DNA of 64,000 bases from JAFNAG01 sp963739235 (lineage in GTDB: Bacteria; Acidobacteriota; UBA6911): contig CAVTZY010000032.1 of NCBI GenBank assembly GCA_963739235.1, positions 1 to 64,000 of the forward strand, in the 5' to 3' direction. Made by a program: the position numbers and the translations under genes. Positions 9,819 through 18,696 of the stretch are shown here, piece after piece; within the stretch, counting starts at the first letter, position 1, and the number at the start of each line of letters is the position of its first letter. The notes below the pieces were generated by a model, which made no database searches, was not told the origin of the DNA, and saw only the letters and a list, made by a program, of their open reading frames with translations.

Positions 9819-11126
9819 GTGAAGATTTCGTCTACTGCAACTCGTGCCAAGACCAGCGACGGGGTCACCGTCGCCACAGCCTTTGAGGTTCTTTCCGGGG
9901 AAAGCCGGAAGCGCGGACTAGCCCGCCTTTGGCCGTTCCTCGGTCCTGCATTCATCGCCAGCATCGCTTACGTCGATCCGGGGAATTTCGCCACCAACAT
10001 CGAAGGCGGCGCAAAATTCGGCTATACGCTGCTGTGGGTGGTGGTGGCCAGCAGCATAACGGCAATGCTGGTGCAGACTCTTTCGGCCAAGCTCGGCATC
10101 GCGACCGGCCACAACCTGGGAGAATTGTGCCGTCTTCATTTTCCGCGCCCCCTGGTGTGGTTGATGTGGGTATTGATGGAGCTGGTGGCGATGGCGACCG
10201 ACCTTGCTGAATTGCTCGGGGCGGTGCTGGGATGCAGCCTTCTTTTCGGCATGCCGCTCTGGCTGGCATGTATCCCAGTCATCCTGGTCACCTTCCTCAT
10301 TCTGGCCCTGCAGGCGCGTGGATTCCGGCCTTTGGAGGTAGTGATCAGCGCCATTCTGGCGTTGATTGCCGTCTGTTACGTGCTGGAGACCTTCCTCTCC
10401 AAGCCCGATTGGCATGAGGTCGCCATCAACGCGTTTGTCCCGCATTTTGCAGGGAAAGAGAGCGTGCTGCTCGCGGTGGGAATACTGGGTGCAACGATCA
10501 TGCCCCATGTGATTTTTCTGCACTCCTCACTTACCCAGGGCCGCATCCGCGTGAATGACCCGGGGCATCGGCGGCGCCTGCTGGCATTCGAAATCGCCGA
10601 TATCACCATTGCCATGAGCGTTGCGGGATTCATTAACGCGGCCATGCTGCTGATGGCGGCCGGCACATTCCATCGCTCAGGCCACAGCCAGGTAGCATCA
10701 CTCGAAGGCGCTTACTTGACCCTGCAGCCCTTGCTGGGGCGTGCCGCAAGCTGGATCTTTGCGATCTCTCTGCTGGCATCCGGACTGGCATCCACAGTGG
10801 TTGGCACGATGGCCGGACAGGTGATCATGCAGGGATTCATCAAACGCCATATTCCGGTATGGGTGCGTCGCCTCGTAACTCTGCTGCCGGCTCTGGTCGT
10901 GATCGGCCTCGGCCTCGATCCAACCCATACCCTGGTGATCAGCCAGGTTGTGTTGAGCTTCGGACTGCCGTTTGCCCTCATCCCTCTCATCCTTCTTTCG
11001 CAGCGGCGGGACATAATGGGCGACCTGGTAAACCGCAGAATAACCACACTGGCGGGATGGACTGTGACCGGACTCGTAGTAGCCTTAAATCTCCTGCTTT
11101 TATATCTAACTTTGCGCGGGAGTTGA
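9819..11126 (+). CDS. mntH: NRAMP divalent metal transporter (MntH)
   Basis: A 435-residue NRAMP-family proton-coupled Mn2+/Fe2+ importer in the inner membrane. The family signatures are present: the metal-binding DPGN in helix 1 (AYVDPGNFATNIEGG) and MPHVIFLHSS in helix 6, with about eleven hydrophobic segments. It begins with GTG at 9819 and has a cytoplasmic N-terminal extension of some 35 residues before the first helix. The usp gene starts three bases after its stop, so they form an operon. Metal specificity (Mn versus Fe) cannot be decided from sequence alone. Confidence 0.9.
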   Translation: MKISSTATRAKTSDGVTVATAFEVLSGESRKRGLARLWPFLGPAFIASIAYVDPGNFATNIEGGAKFGYTLLWVVVASSITAMLVQTLSAKLGIATGHNLGELCRLHFPRPLVWLMWVLMELVAMATDLAELLGAVLGCSLLFGMPLWLACIPVILVTFLILALQARGFRPLEVVISAILALIAVCYVLETFLSKPDWHEVAINAFVPHFAGKESVLLAVGILGATIMPHVIFLHSSLTQGRIRVNDPGHRRRLLAFEIADITIAMSVAGFINAAMLLMAAGTFHRSGHSQVASLEGAYLTLQPLLGRAASWIFAISLLASGLASTVVGTMAGQVIMQGFIKRHIPVWVRRLVTLLPALVVIGLGLDPTHTLVISQVVLSFGLPFALIPLILLSQRRDIMGDLVNRRITTLAGWTVTGLVVALNLLLLYLTLRGS

Positions 11127-11129
11127 CGC

Positions 11130-12029
11130 ATGCTCAAACATATTCTTGTTCCTCTGGATGGTTCCGAGCTGGCGGAAGCCGCTTTGCCGGCAGCCAGATT
11201 CCTCGCCGGCGCACTGGGGGCGAAGGTGACCCTGGTTCATGTCGTCGAGCAGGATGCCCCGTCCACGATCCATGGGGAAAGACATCTGAGAACCCCTGAG
11301 GAAGCCGAAGCGTACCTGGTGGCCGTCAGCGCCCTGGCCGGGCCGCCGGGCTCGGCGGTCGCCTGCCATGTGCATGCCGCAGCCACGAGCGATGTGGTGC
11401 AATCGATTGTGGCGCACAAGGACGAGCTCGCCCCAGACCTCATCGTGCTCTGCACACACGGCCGCGGCGGACTCCGGAGAATTTTTATCGGCAGTATCGC
11501 ACAGCAGGTCGCGGCCGCCGGCCCCACGCCGGTACTTCTGATTCGCCCGGATGGGCATGCTCGTGATTCGGCCTTCGACATCAAAACCGTACTGGCCCCC
11601 CTGGACGGAGAGCGCTCCCACGAGCAGGGTTTGGATGTCGCTCTCGAACTGGCGAGGTCGGCCGGCGCGAGACTGCACCTTTTGTCCGTCGTTCCGACAC
11701 TGAGCAGCCTGGCGGGACATGACGCAACCCTGGTAAGGTTTATGCCCGGCACGACGCAAGCCCTCCTTCACCTGGAGGAAAAAGAACTCAAAGCCTACCT
11801 CATGCAACATGCATCCCGACTTCAGCAGACGGGCATTCCGGTCGTCGCAGAAATCCGCCACGGCGACGTAGGTCCGGCGATCATGGAGGCGGCCGAAAGG
11901 ATCGATGCCGGCATCATCGTTCTAGCCACCCACGGCAAAGCCGGCAACGCAGCTTTCTGGACCAACAGCGTGGCAGCGAGGGTTCAGGCCAACACCAGGC
12001 GCCCGTTACTTCTCGTACCCGTGAAATAG
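11130..12029 (+). CDS. Tandem-domain universal stress protein
   Basis: A 299-residue cytoplasmic protein made of two UspA domains (about 1-147 and 150-299). Each begins with a beta strand of the ILVPLDGS / VLAPLDGE type. The first domain ends with an ATP-binding loop CTHGRGGLRRIFIGS; the second has ATHGKAGNAAFWTNS, a weaker version. Usp proteins bind nucleotides and help survival under stress. Being three bases behind mntH, it is probably co-transcribed and may sense or buffer metal or redox stress, though that link is inference. Confidence 0.88.
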   Translation: MLKHILVPLDGSELAEAALPAARFLAGALGAKVTLVHVVEQDAPSTIHGERHLRTPEEAEAYLVAVSALAGPPGSAVACHVHAAATSDVVQSIVAHKDELAPDLIVLCTHGRGGLRRIFIGSIAQQVAAAGPTPVLLIRPDGHARDSAFDIKTVLAPLDGERSHEQGLDVALELARSAGARLHLLSVVPTLSSLAGHDATLVRFMPGTTQALLHLEEKELKAYLMQHASRLQQTGIPVVAEIRHGDVGPAIMEAAERIDAGIIVLATHGKAGNAAFWTNSVAARVQANTRRPLLLVPVK

Positions 12030-12106
12030 CACCCCCGCAAATCGGAGGCCTCAAGATACAAGGCAGGATACTGCCATTCCAAACTCCGCAATCCAAAATC
12101 TAAAAT

Positions 12107-13540
12107 CTAGAAGCGTTGATACCAGACGATATTGTCCCCGTCTGACGCCCGGTCCGAATAAGCCGTGGAGAGATACCCAACCGAGTGGATTTTGACGATC
12201 GGCAGCTCCAGCAAAGCGTTGTTGGAGAGCAGGAAACCGCCTGGTTTGAGCATGCATTCGACGTTGGCCAAGGCGAGACTCTGCTGGAAGACGTTGTAGT
12301 ATACGAATACATTCGTGGCAATGATGAGGTCAAACTGCTGGGGCGCGGCCAGCACCAGGTGCTGGGTCACGATATTCAGATCCACAGGATGGATGCGGCC
12401 CACAACCTCCGGACGAATCAGCACGGAACGCGCCACCGTGTCGGTCAGGCCGGCCGGCAGTGGTGCGGCCTGTGCTGCACGTCCCAGTTGATCTCCGAAC
12501 CTCTCCCAATAGCGCAGGTATTCTGCCTTCCAGGGCACACGCGCATCGCGCGGCAACTGCACGGCGTAGGAAACTCCCTTGAGCGCCTGCTGACGCGCCC
12601 GGATCAGGTGATCGTTGACTCTCGAACTGACATCCAGCGTTGTCACCTCGAGGTCCCCCGCGCGCGCCAATCCCAACCTGATGAGTGTATCCATCAATGC
12701 AAAGGGCTGGATCGTCTGGGGCGCATAATAATCGTAACCTGCATCCTTGTCGGTGAAATCGAGGCCTGGCCCTATGATTGCCACGCGGAGAATGCTGTTC
12801 GACGATATGAGCTTCTGATCTCGCATCGCCCGGAGCGATTCTTCCAAGGCAAAGTTGGGTCGCAACGATGTGTCCACCGAAAGCCCACGGTCGCGGAACA
12901 GCGTAGACCGTTCGGCGAATTCCGCGCTGGCGTCTCCCTGCTTTTTCGCGGCTTCGAGCATCGCGGCGAAGGAAGCCGCTTCCTTCAAAACGCGGATCAG
13001 GTTGCTGAGCAGATATTCCTGCAGACGCCCTGCAGCGGCTGCCTCGCCGGGTTTTAAGCCCTTCTGTGCCACGAGTGAGCAAAAAAACAAGAGACGGTCA
13101 TTGTTCTTGGGGTCCGCAAGAGCCCGGGAGAGGTCCGTCATGCGGGTTTGCAATATTTTCTGTGTTCGTGGCTCAAACAGAGACAATGGCGACGACCGAT
13201 CCATTTTCGACGGATCGGCCGCGGGCTTGAAATCGGCGGCCGCCAAACGCGGCTCGCTGGTGAACGAAGTGCCAAAGAAGAGATAATTTACGAGGGTGTC
13301 CTCATCGCCGCGCTGCAGGCGCGCCCGCACCTCGCTGTTAACGCCGGTCAGCCATCCGGGCCAGAGCGCAGCCTGACTCTCGGCGCTCTTTCCTCTCAGC
13401 GCCTGCGGCAGGATCTCATCGAGCGCCTTCAGGATGGGCCGGGCATCCTGATAAGCAAGTTCCACTGCTGACTGTCCGGCCGATGCTATGGAGGTTCCTG
13501 CACACAGAGTCAGAAACAGGACGGGCAGGCATTTTCTCAT
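12107..13540 (-). CDS. Predicted exported methyltransferase-like protein
   Basis: A 477-residue protein whose N-terminus (MRKCLPVLFLTLCAGTSIASA) looks like a cleavable signal peptide. The N-terminal half is helical. The C-terminal half resembles a class I SAM-dependent methyltransferase: a strand-loop ILRVAIIGPGLDF like motif I, a VTTLDVS strand, and FDLIIATNVFVYYN followed by MLKPGGFLLSNN, as in CheR-like enzymes. The start has an AGAGAGG ribosome-binding site. SAM is not normally available outside the cytoplasm, so either the signal is not cleaved or exported, or the fold has another role. It stands alone, ending about 80 bases from the convergent usp gene. Confidence 0.65.
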   Translation of the reverse strand: MRKCLPVLFLTLCAGTSIASAGQSAVELAYQDARPILKALDEILPQALRGKSAESQAALWPGWLTGVNSEVRARLQRGDEDTLVNYLFFGTSFTSEPRLAAADFKPAADPSKMDRSSPLSLFEPRTQKILQTRMTDLSRALADPKNNDRLLFFCSLVAQKGLKPGEAAAAGRLQEYLLSNLIRVLKEAASFAAMLEAAKKQGDASAEFAERSTLFRDRGLSVDTSLRPNFALEESLRAMRDQKLISSNSILRVAIIGPGLDFTDKDAGYDYYAPQTIQPFALMDTLIRLGLARAGDLEVTTLDVSSRVNDHLIRARQQALKGVSYAVQLPRDARVPWKAEYLRYWERFGDQLGRAAQAAPLPAGLTDTVARSVLIRPEVVGRIHPVDLNIVTQHLVLAAPQQFDLIIATNVFVYYNVFQQSLALANVECMLKPGGFLLSNNALLELPIVKIHSVGYLSTAYSDRASDGDNIVWYQRF

Positions 13541-13679
13541 GATGAACCTCTCTCTTTGGGGAAGTTAGCATCAGAGGTCCTGAACTTCCAAGGCATTTTA
13601 CCGGCAAGGCCTGTCGGTGGACGCCGCGCGGCACCCGGCGCACAAATGCCAGGATCGCTAGATCCCAGGCCCCGTCCGG

Positions 13680-13967
13680 CGAGACTGTCTCAAAATTATG
13701 CGTCCCGGAGGGACGCCTGGAAAGTAGCCGGGGGCGAGCCGCGCAGCGGCGCTGCCCCCGGTTACGGCAAGCGCAGTGCAAGAGCCCCGGCAGGGGCGAG
13801 GGAAGCCTTTCATCGTCAGATGCATTCCGTCGCCCCTGCCGGGGCTCTTGATCAAATTTCCCTTAATCCCGGGCTGCGCTTCGCTTACCCGGGGCTACTA
13901 TCTTCAGCCCTTCCAGGGCTGGAATCGCAGGCATATCATCCAGCTCATGAGTTTTGAGACAGTCTCG
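13680..13967. repeat. MITE-like nested inverted-repeat element
   Basis: The element is bounded by a 16-bp perfect inverted repeat (13680-13695 and 13952-13967). Inside are an 18-bp perfect inverted pair (about 13780-13797 and 13832-13849) and a GC-rich block with CCCGGGGCTA and CCTTCCAGGGCTGG words. A related block occurs at 23060-23105. The surrounding 13541-14344 gap holds no gene; its last 300 bases are AT-richer and presumably carry the receptor promoter. Confidence 0.7.
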
Positions 13968-14344
13968 GCGGCCGGGGCTTACTCGCTGGTTTATCTATTG
14001 TGCGGAGGGTAGGCCAGATAAACTCGGGCTTACAGTCGAGACATTCAAATATTTGGATGTGTAAGTCTAAGATCTTGAATTACTGCGAAATGAGAACTAT
14101 GATACATCGCGTTTTTCAACACGCGAAATTGCTATCAAATCCTTCAGCTATATAGGTTAAGGGAATGATACGATTTCATTCCATCCTGAGCAATTGGTTG
14201 GCGCAGTTTTTGCCTGAGGTCAGGCATAGCCGAGTTAGAGTAAGTGTAAGTGCAAAAGATCGAGTCCGACAGGTGGACTCAGAATGGATCTGATTACTCC
14301 TCGAATCAAAGGTTTTAATGCATCCTGCTAAGGAGGGTATGCAA

Positions 14345-17300
14345 ATGGTGTTTTTCCATCGTGAAGCCATCACAAACGTGCAGCGCGGTTTGGTTGCACT
14401 GTTTGTGGTGATGTTGCTGGCCGGAAGTTTGGCGGCACAGCAGGAAACCGGCCGGGTCATTGGAACCGTGAAGGATCAGAGCGGGGCGGTGATTCCGGGT
14501 GCAGCCATTGCCGTACGAAATATGGCTACGAACGCGCAACGCACGGCGACCACCGGCGGTGACGGGAGCTACGTCGTGACGAATTTGCAGCCCGGAACGT
14601 ACGAGATATCAGCGGAAATGAAGGGCTTCAACGCCTCGAAGAAGCAGGTTGTGATACCTGTGGGTGGGGCTGTAACACTTGACTTCCCCCTTACGGTGGG
14701 CGCTGCGGCAACCACAGTAGTAGTCAGTGAGGCAGCAGTGATAGTAAACACTGAGACTCAGACCCTGGCGAACATCATCACGACCAAGCAGGTGCTTGAA
14801 CTTCCGACCTTGACCCGCAATCCTTACGATCTCGTGGCCATTGCGGGCAACGCGTCTCCGGGAGATCCGAGAGACAGCACTCGCGGCGCCGGATACAACC
14901 TTAACGGTCAGCGCTCCGCCAGCACCAACATCTTGCTGGACGGCTCGGATAACAACGACACATTTACCGCTACGGTCGGACAAAGCGTACCTTTGGACTC
15001 CGTTCAGGAGTTCAGCGTGGTTTCCAGCGCCTTCACTGCCGAGTATGGACGCGCGAGCGGCGGCGTGGTGAACGTGGCCACGAAGTCCGGGACCAATGAG
15101 TTCCACGGCTCGCTATACGAATTCAACCGCGTATCGAAGTTGGCTTCCAATGGCTTCGACAACAATGCTAATGATATTCCGCGGGGAGTTTTTACGCGCA
15201 ATCAGTTCGGATTCTCGATTGGCGGACCCGTAGTCAAGGACAAACTGTTCTTCTTCAATAACACCGAATTGTTCCGCGTCCGCAGCATGTCCACGCGGAT
15301 CGCGCTCGTCCCCACACCTGAACTGATCGCGGCGGCAGCGCCGGCGACCAAGAGCTTTTTCTCGGCCTTCGGTGCGCTGAAGATTCAGCCCAACGGAATC
15401 ATATATACCAAGAGCATGATTCCAAATCTCTGCAATGCCACGGGCCCTTGCGCCAACCTCGCCGCCAACACACCGGTTTGGGCGACCGTGAACTATCCGG
15501 TGCCGGAAGATGCGGGGGGCGGGAACCCGCAAAATCAATACCAGTCTGTTTCGCGTATCGACTATAACCTCAGTGACAAAACCATGATTTACGGCCGCTA
15601 CGCGGTGCAGAGTTTGAATTATTTTGTCGGAACCAACGCGAACAGCCCTTTCAAGGGATTTGATTCCGGCGAGTCGATTTTCAACAGCAATGTGTTGTTA
15701 TCGGTTACGCACACATTCTCTCCGCGGCTGGTAGCACAATCCAAGATCGTGTTTAACCGGCTGAATGATCTCCAGCCGTTAGGCGACAATCCCGCAACAC
15801 CTTCCATGTACTTGTCCGCGAGCAATACGGTTTCAAAAATCCTCTCGAAAAATGTCGCATTGCCGGGATACCTCCCCTACAGCCCCGGCAATGCCATTCC
15901 GTTCGGCGGGCCTCAGAATCTGGGCCAGCTTTACGAGGATGTCAGCTGGGTGAAGGGGACTCACACGCTGCGCTTTGGCGGCAATTACATCTACCTTCGC
16001 GACAACCGAGCGTTTGGAGCGTATCAGGAAGCGGTAGAGCAATTGGGCAGCAACTTGAAACAGGGAATGGACAATCTCCTGCTTGGCCAGCTGTCATCGT
16101 TCCAGGCGGCGGTCTATCCGCAAGGGAAATACCCGGGTGAGACGGTTACACTCCCGGTAGGACCGCCCGATTTCACCCGCAGTAACCGATACCACGATTT
16201 CGCGTTGTACACCCAGGACTCCTGGCGCCTCCGGCGGCACGTCACCGCTAACCTGGGTCTGCGCTGGGAGTACTTCGGAGTTCAGCACAATAAGGATCCT
16301 TACAAGGACTCGAACTTCTACCTCGGCAGCGGCTCCACGTTCGACGAAAAGATCAAGCACGGGAATGTGATGCTTGCTCCCGACAGTCCTATCGGGGGAA
16401 TGTGGGCCAAGGATCTGAACAACTTCGCTCCCCGCGTCGGATTTGCCTGGGATCTTACCGGAAGCGGCAAAACGAGCCTCCGCGGAGGGTACGGGCTCAG
16501 CTATGAGAGAAACTTCGGCAACGTAACTTTTAATGTCATCCAGAATCCGCCCAACTACGCTGTGCTGCAACTCGGCCCTGCTGATGTTGGCGGGACCCTG
16601 CCCATATACAATAACAACGCAGGCCCCCTCGGAGGATCAAGTGGATCCCAGACTTTGCCGAGAGTCAGCTTGCGGGCTGTCAATGAGAACATAAAAGCAG
16701 CCTATGCTCATTTCTGGAGCGCAGCTTTAGAACATGAGATTGCCAGGGGCACGGTGGTCAGCCTGGAATACACCGCGTCGAAGGGGGTAGGGCTCTACTC
16801 GATCGATCGTGCCAACCTTCCCGGATCAGGGGACGTGAATTTCGGCATGACGGGCTTCAGTTACGAAAATCCTCAGTATGCGGTCATCAACTACCGTACT
16901 GCGGACGGCTTCTCCAACTACCACGCGATGGTGACCGAAGTCCGGAGCCAGGACCTGTTCCATCAGGGATTGCAGCTCACCTTCAACTGGACCTGGTCGC
17001 ATGCGATCGATAACCTCAGCACAACCTTCAGTGAGGGCAACAACACCTTCAACCTGGGATTGCTCGATCCGAGCCATCCTAATCTGGACAAAGGCAACGC
17101 CGATTTCGACATCCGGCACCGGATCGCCATCAGCGCTATCTGGAATCCCCCCTATGCCAAGAATACCAAGGGAGCCGTTAATGCCATCCTTGACGGCTGG
17201 AATCTTGTGCCGATTTTCACGGCACGCACCGGCACCCCGTTCACCGTATACGATTGCACGAATGGTTACTACATGTGCAACCGCATGATTATTGCGAATG

Positions 17301-17725
17301 CTTCGTCGTTTACTCTGACGGGCTCGGGTAATCCTGCACCTGTAGCCGGACTTCTGAACCAGTTCAATTACATCGATCTCGCATCACAGCTGGCTGGAAC
17401 CGGGGACAATGCCTATGCCAATCCCATCTCCGGGACGGCGGATTTTGGTCCCTATCCGAAGAATATGAGCGGACGTAACATATTCCGGCAGCCAGGCAAC
17501 TGGAATATGACTATGGGGCTCTACAAAAACTTCAAGTTGAAGAAGGAAGGGTACAGCCTGCAGTTCCGCGCCGAGTTCTACAACTTGTTCAACCACTCCA
17601 ACCTTTATGCCGATACTGCTTCGACCGACATCTCGGCATCGACCTACGTTCCCGCGCTCAGGGGCGCCACGGGCTCCTTTTCCGAACGGAGAAACATTCA
17701 GTTGGCCTTGAAGTTCATCTTCTAG
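14345..17725 (+). CDS. Oar-like TonB-dependent outer-membrane receptor
   Basis: A 1126-residue outer-membrane protein. Order: signal peptide (about 1-30, ending SLAAQ), a carboxypeptidase-regulatory-like beta-sandwich (GTVKDQSGAVIPGAAIAVRN through YEISAEMKGF), a plug domain with NPYDLV and NLNGQRSASTNILLDG, then a large beta-barrel ending in an aromatic strand (NIQLALKFIF). Such receptors are abundant in Acidobacteriota and take up glycans or other large ligands; the substrate here is unknown. The start at 14345 is preferred to 14318 because AGGAGGG at 14331-14337 gives seven-base spacing. It needs TonB energy, perhaps from 8017-9483. A strong terminator follows. Confidence 0.9.
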   Translation: MVFFHREAITNVQRGLVALFVVMLLAGSLAAQQETGRVIGTVKDQSGAVIPGAAIAVRNMATNAQRTATTGGDGSYVVTNLQPGTYEISAEMKGFNASKKQVVIPVGGAVTLDFPLTVGAAATTVVVSEAAVIVNTETQTLANIITTKQVLELPTLTRNPYDLVAIAGNASPGDPRDSTRGAGYNLNGQRSASTNILLDGSDNNDTFTATVGQSVPLDSVQEFSVVSSAFTAEYGRASGGVVNVATKSGTNEFHGSLYEFNRVSKLASNGFDNNANDIPRGVFTRNQFGFSIGGPVVKDKLFFFNNTELFRVRSMSTRIALVPTPELIAAAAPATKSFFSAFGALKIQPNGIIYTKSMIPNLCNATGPCANLAANTPVWATVNYPVPEDAGGGNPQNQYQSVSRIDYNLSDKTMIYGRYAVQSLNYFVGTNANSPFKGFDSGESIFNSNVLLSVTHTFSPRLVAQSKIVFNRLNDLQPLGDNPATPSMYLSASNTVSKILSKNVALPGYLPYSPGNAIPFGGPQNLGQLYEDVSWVKGTHTLRFGGNYIYLRDNRAFGAYQEAVEQLGSNLKQGMDNLLLGQLSSFQAAVYPQGKYPGETVTLPVGPPDFTRSNRYHDFALYTQDSWRLRRHVTANLGLRWEYFGVQHNKDPYKDSNFYLGSGSTFDEKIKHGNVMLAPDSPIGGMWAKDLNNFAPRVGFAWDLTGSGKTSLRGGYGLSYERNFGNVTFNVIQNPPNYAVLQLGPADVGGTLPIYNNNAGPLGGSSGSQTLPRVSLRAVNENIKAAYAHFWSAALEHEIARGTVVSLEYTASKGVGLYSIDRANLPGSGDVNFGMTGFSYENPQYAVINYRTADGFSNYHAMVTEVRSQDLFHQGLQLTFNWTWSHAIDNLSTTFSEGNNTFNLGLLDPSHPNLDKGNADFDIRHRIAISAIWNPPYAKNTKGAVNAILDGWNLVPIFTARTGTPFTVYDCTNGYYMCNRMIIANASSFTLTGSGNPAPVAGLLNQFNYIDLASQLAGTGDNAYANPISGTADFGPYPKNMSGRNIFRQPGNWNMTMGLYKNFKLKKEGYSLQFRAEFYNLFNHSNLYADTASTDISASTYVPALRGATGSFSERRNIQLALKFIF

Positions 17726-17748
17726 TTTTGGAAGCGGATTTCTTCTGA

Positions 17749-17778
17749 GGGCCCCGCGGCGAACCGCGGGGCCCTTTT
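17749..17778 (+). terminator. Rho-independent terminator of the receptor gene
   Basis: An 11-bp perfect GC-rich stem (17749-17759 with 17764-17774), a four-base loop and a run of four T. It lies 24 bases after the receptor stop codon. Confidence 0.85.
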
Positions 17779-17789
17779 GATTTTGGGGC

Positions 17790-17852
17790 AAAACAAAGGC
17801 AGCCACGAAGAACACGAAATATTTTCATGTTCTTCGTGGCTGCCTTTGTTTT
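17790..17852. repeat. 25-bp perfect palindrome between convergent genes
   Basis: Positions 17790-17814 are the exact inverse of 17828-17852, with a 13-base loop. The element sits between the convergent receptor and ABC ATPase genes. Its core word TTCGTGGCTGC is shared with elements at 25383 and 58906. It may act as a bidirectional terminator. Confidence 0.75.
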
Positions 17853-17866
17853 CGCCGGTACATGGC

Positions 17867-18571
17867 CTAACTGGCTTCGACTACCTGTTCTTCGACCACG
17901 CGGCCATCGAAGAGGTGGATCGTGCGTTCCGCGTGCAAGGCGTAGCGCGGGTCATGGGTTACCATGCAGATGGTCGCGCCCTCTTTGTGGAGATTGCTCA
18001 TCAACTCCATCACGGCTTCCCCGTTCTTGGAGTCGAGGTTTCCAGTGGGTTCGTCGGCGAGCAGGATAAGTGGGCTGCCGACCAGCGCCCGGGCCACGGC
18101 CACACGCTGCTGCTGGCCGCCGGACAGCTGGCTGGGCAGGTGCTTGGCACGATGGGCCATTTCTACCTTCTCGAGCGCTTCGCTGACGCGGGTTTTTCTT
18201 TCCGAGGCCTTCATGCCGCGATAGGTCAGCGGCAATTCCACGTTTTCGAAAACGGTGAGATCGCCGATCAGATTGAAACTCTGAAAGACAAATCCGATTT
18301 GCCGGTTGCGGATGCGGGCGCGTTCAGAAGCATTGAGCTTCTCCACCGGATGGTCGTCGAGCTGGTAGTTCCCATCGGTGGGCGAATCCAGCAGGCCAAG
18401 GATCGAGAGGAGCGTTGATTTCCCGCATCCTGACGGTCCCGAGATACAGACATACTCGCCTTTCCTGATGTCCAGATGAATTCCAGCCAGAGCATGAGTC
18501 TCAACTTCTTCAGTGAAAAAAACCTTAGTGACGCCTTCGAGGTGAATAAGAGATTGATTATTTCCGGTCAT
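17867..18571 (-). CDS. ABC transporter ATP-binding protein (MacB/LolD type)
   Basis: A 234-residue ATPase subunit with Walker A GPSGCGKST, signature LSGGQQQR, Walker B LILLADEPTGNLDS and a switch His in MVTHDPRYA. The GNLDS after Walker B places it in the MacB/LolD/FtsE group, which powers mechanotransmission or lipoprotein and peptide export. The start has a GGAG site. It lies 125 bases after the adaptor gene on the same strand, but no FtsX/MacB-type permease is encoded nearby, so its membrane partner must be elsewhere. Confidence 0.88.
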   Translation of the reverse strand: MTGNNQSLIHLEGVTKVFFTEEVETHALAGIHLDIRKGEYVCISGPSGCGKSTLLSILGLLDSPTDGNYQLDDHPVEKLNASERARIRNRQIGFVFQSFNLIGDLTVFENVELPLTYRGMKASERKTRVSEALEKVEMAHRAKHLPSQLSGGQQQRVAVARALVGSPLILLADEPTGNLDSKNGEAVMELMSNLHKEGATICMVTHDPRYALHAERTIHLFDGRVVEEQVVEAS

Positions 18572-18696
18572 CGTATCTCCTTCGCCAACAGCGGATGTTC
18601 ATCCACGCGCTGCCGGCACTGGCTCAGGTATGTTGCTAGGAGCAGAGGCCTGGCGCGAGGTGCGAGTCCATCGGCAGTATGGCATGCTCATGGCCC

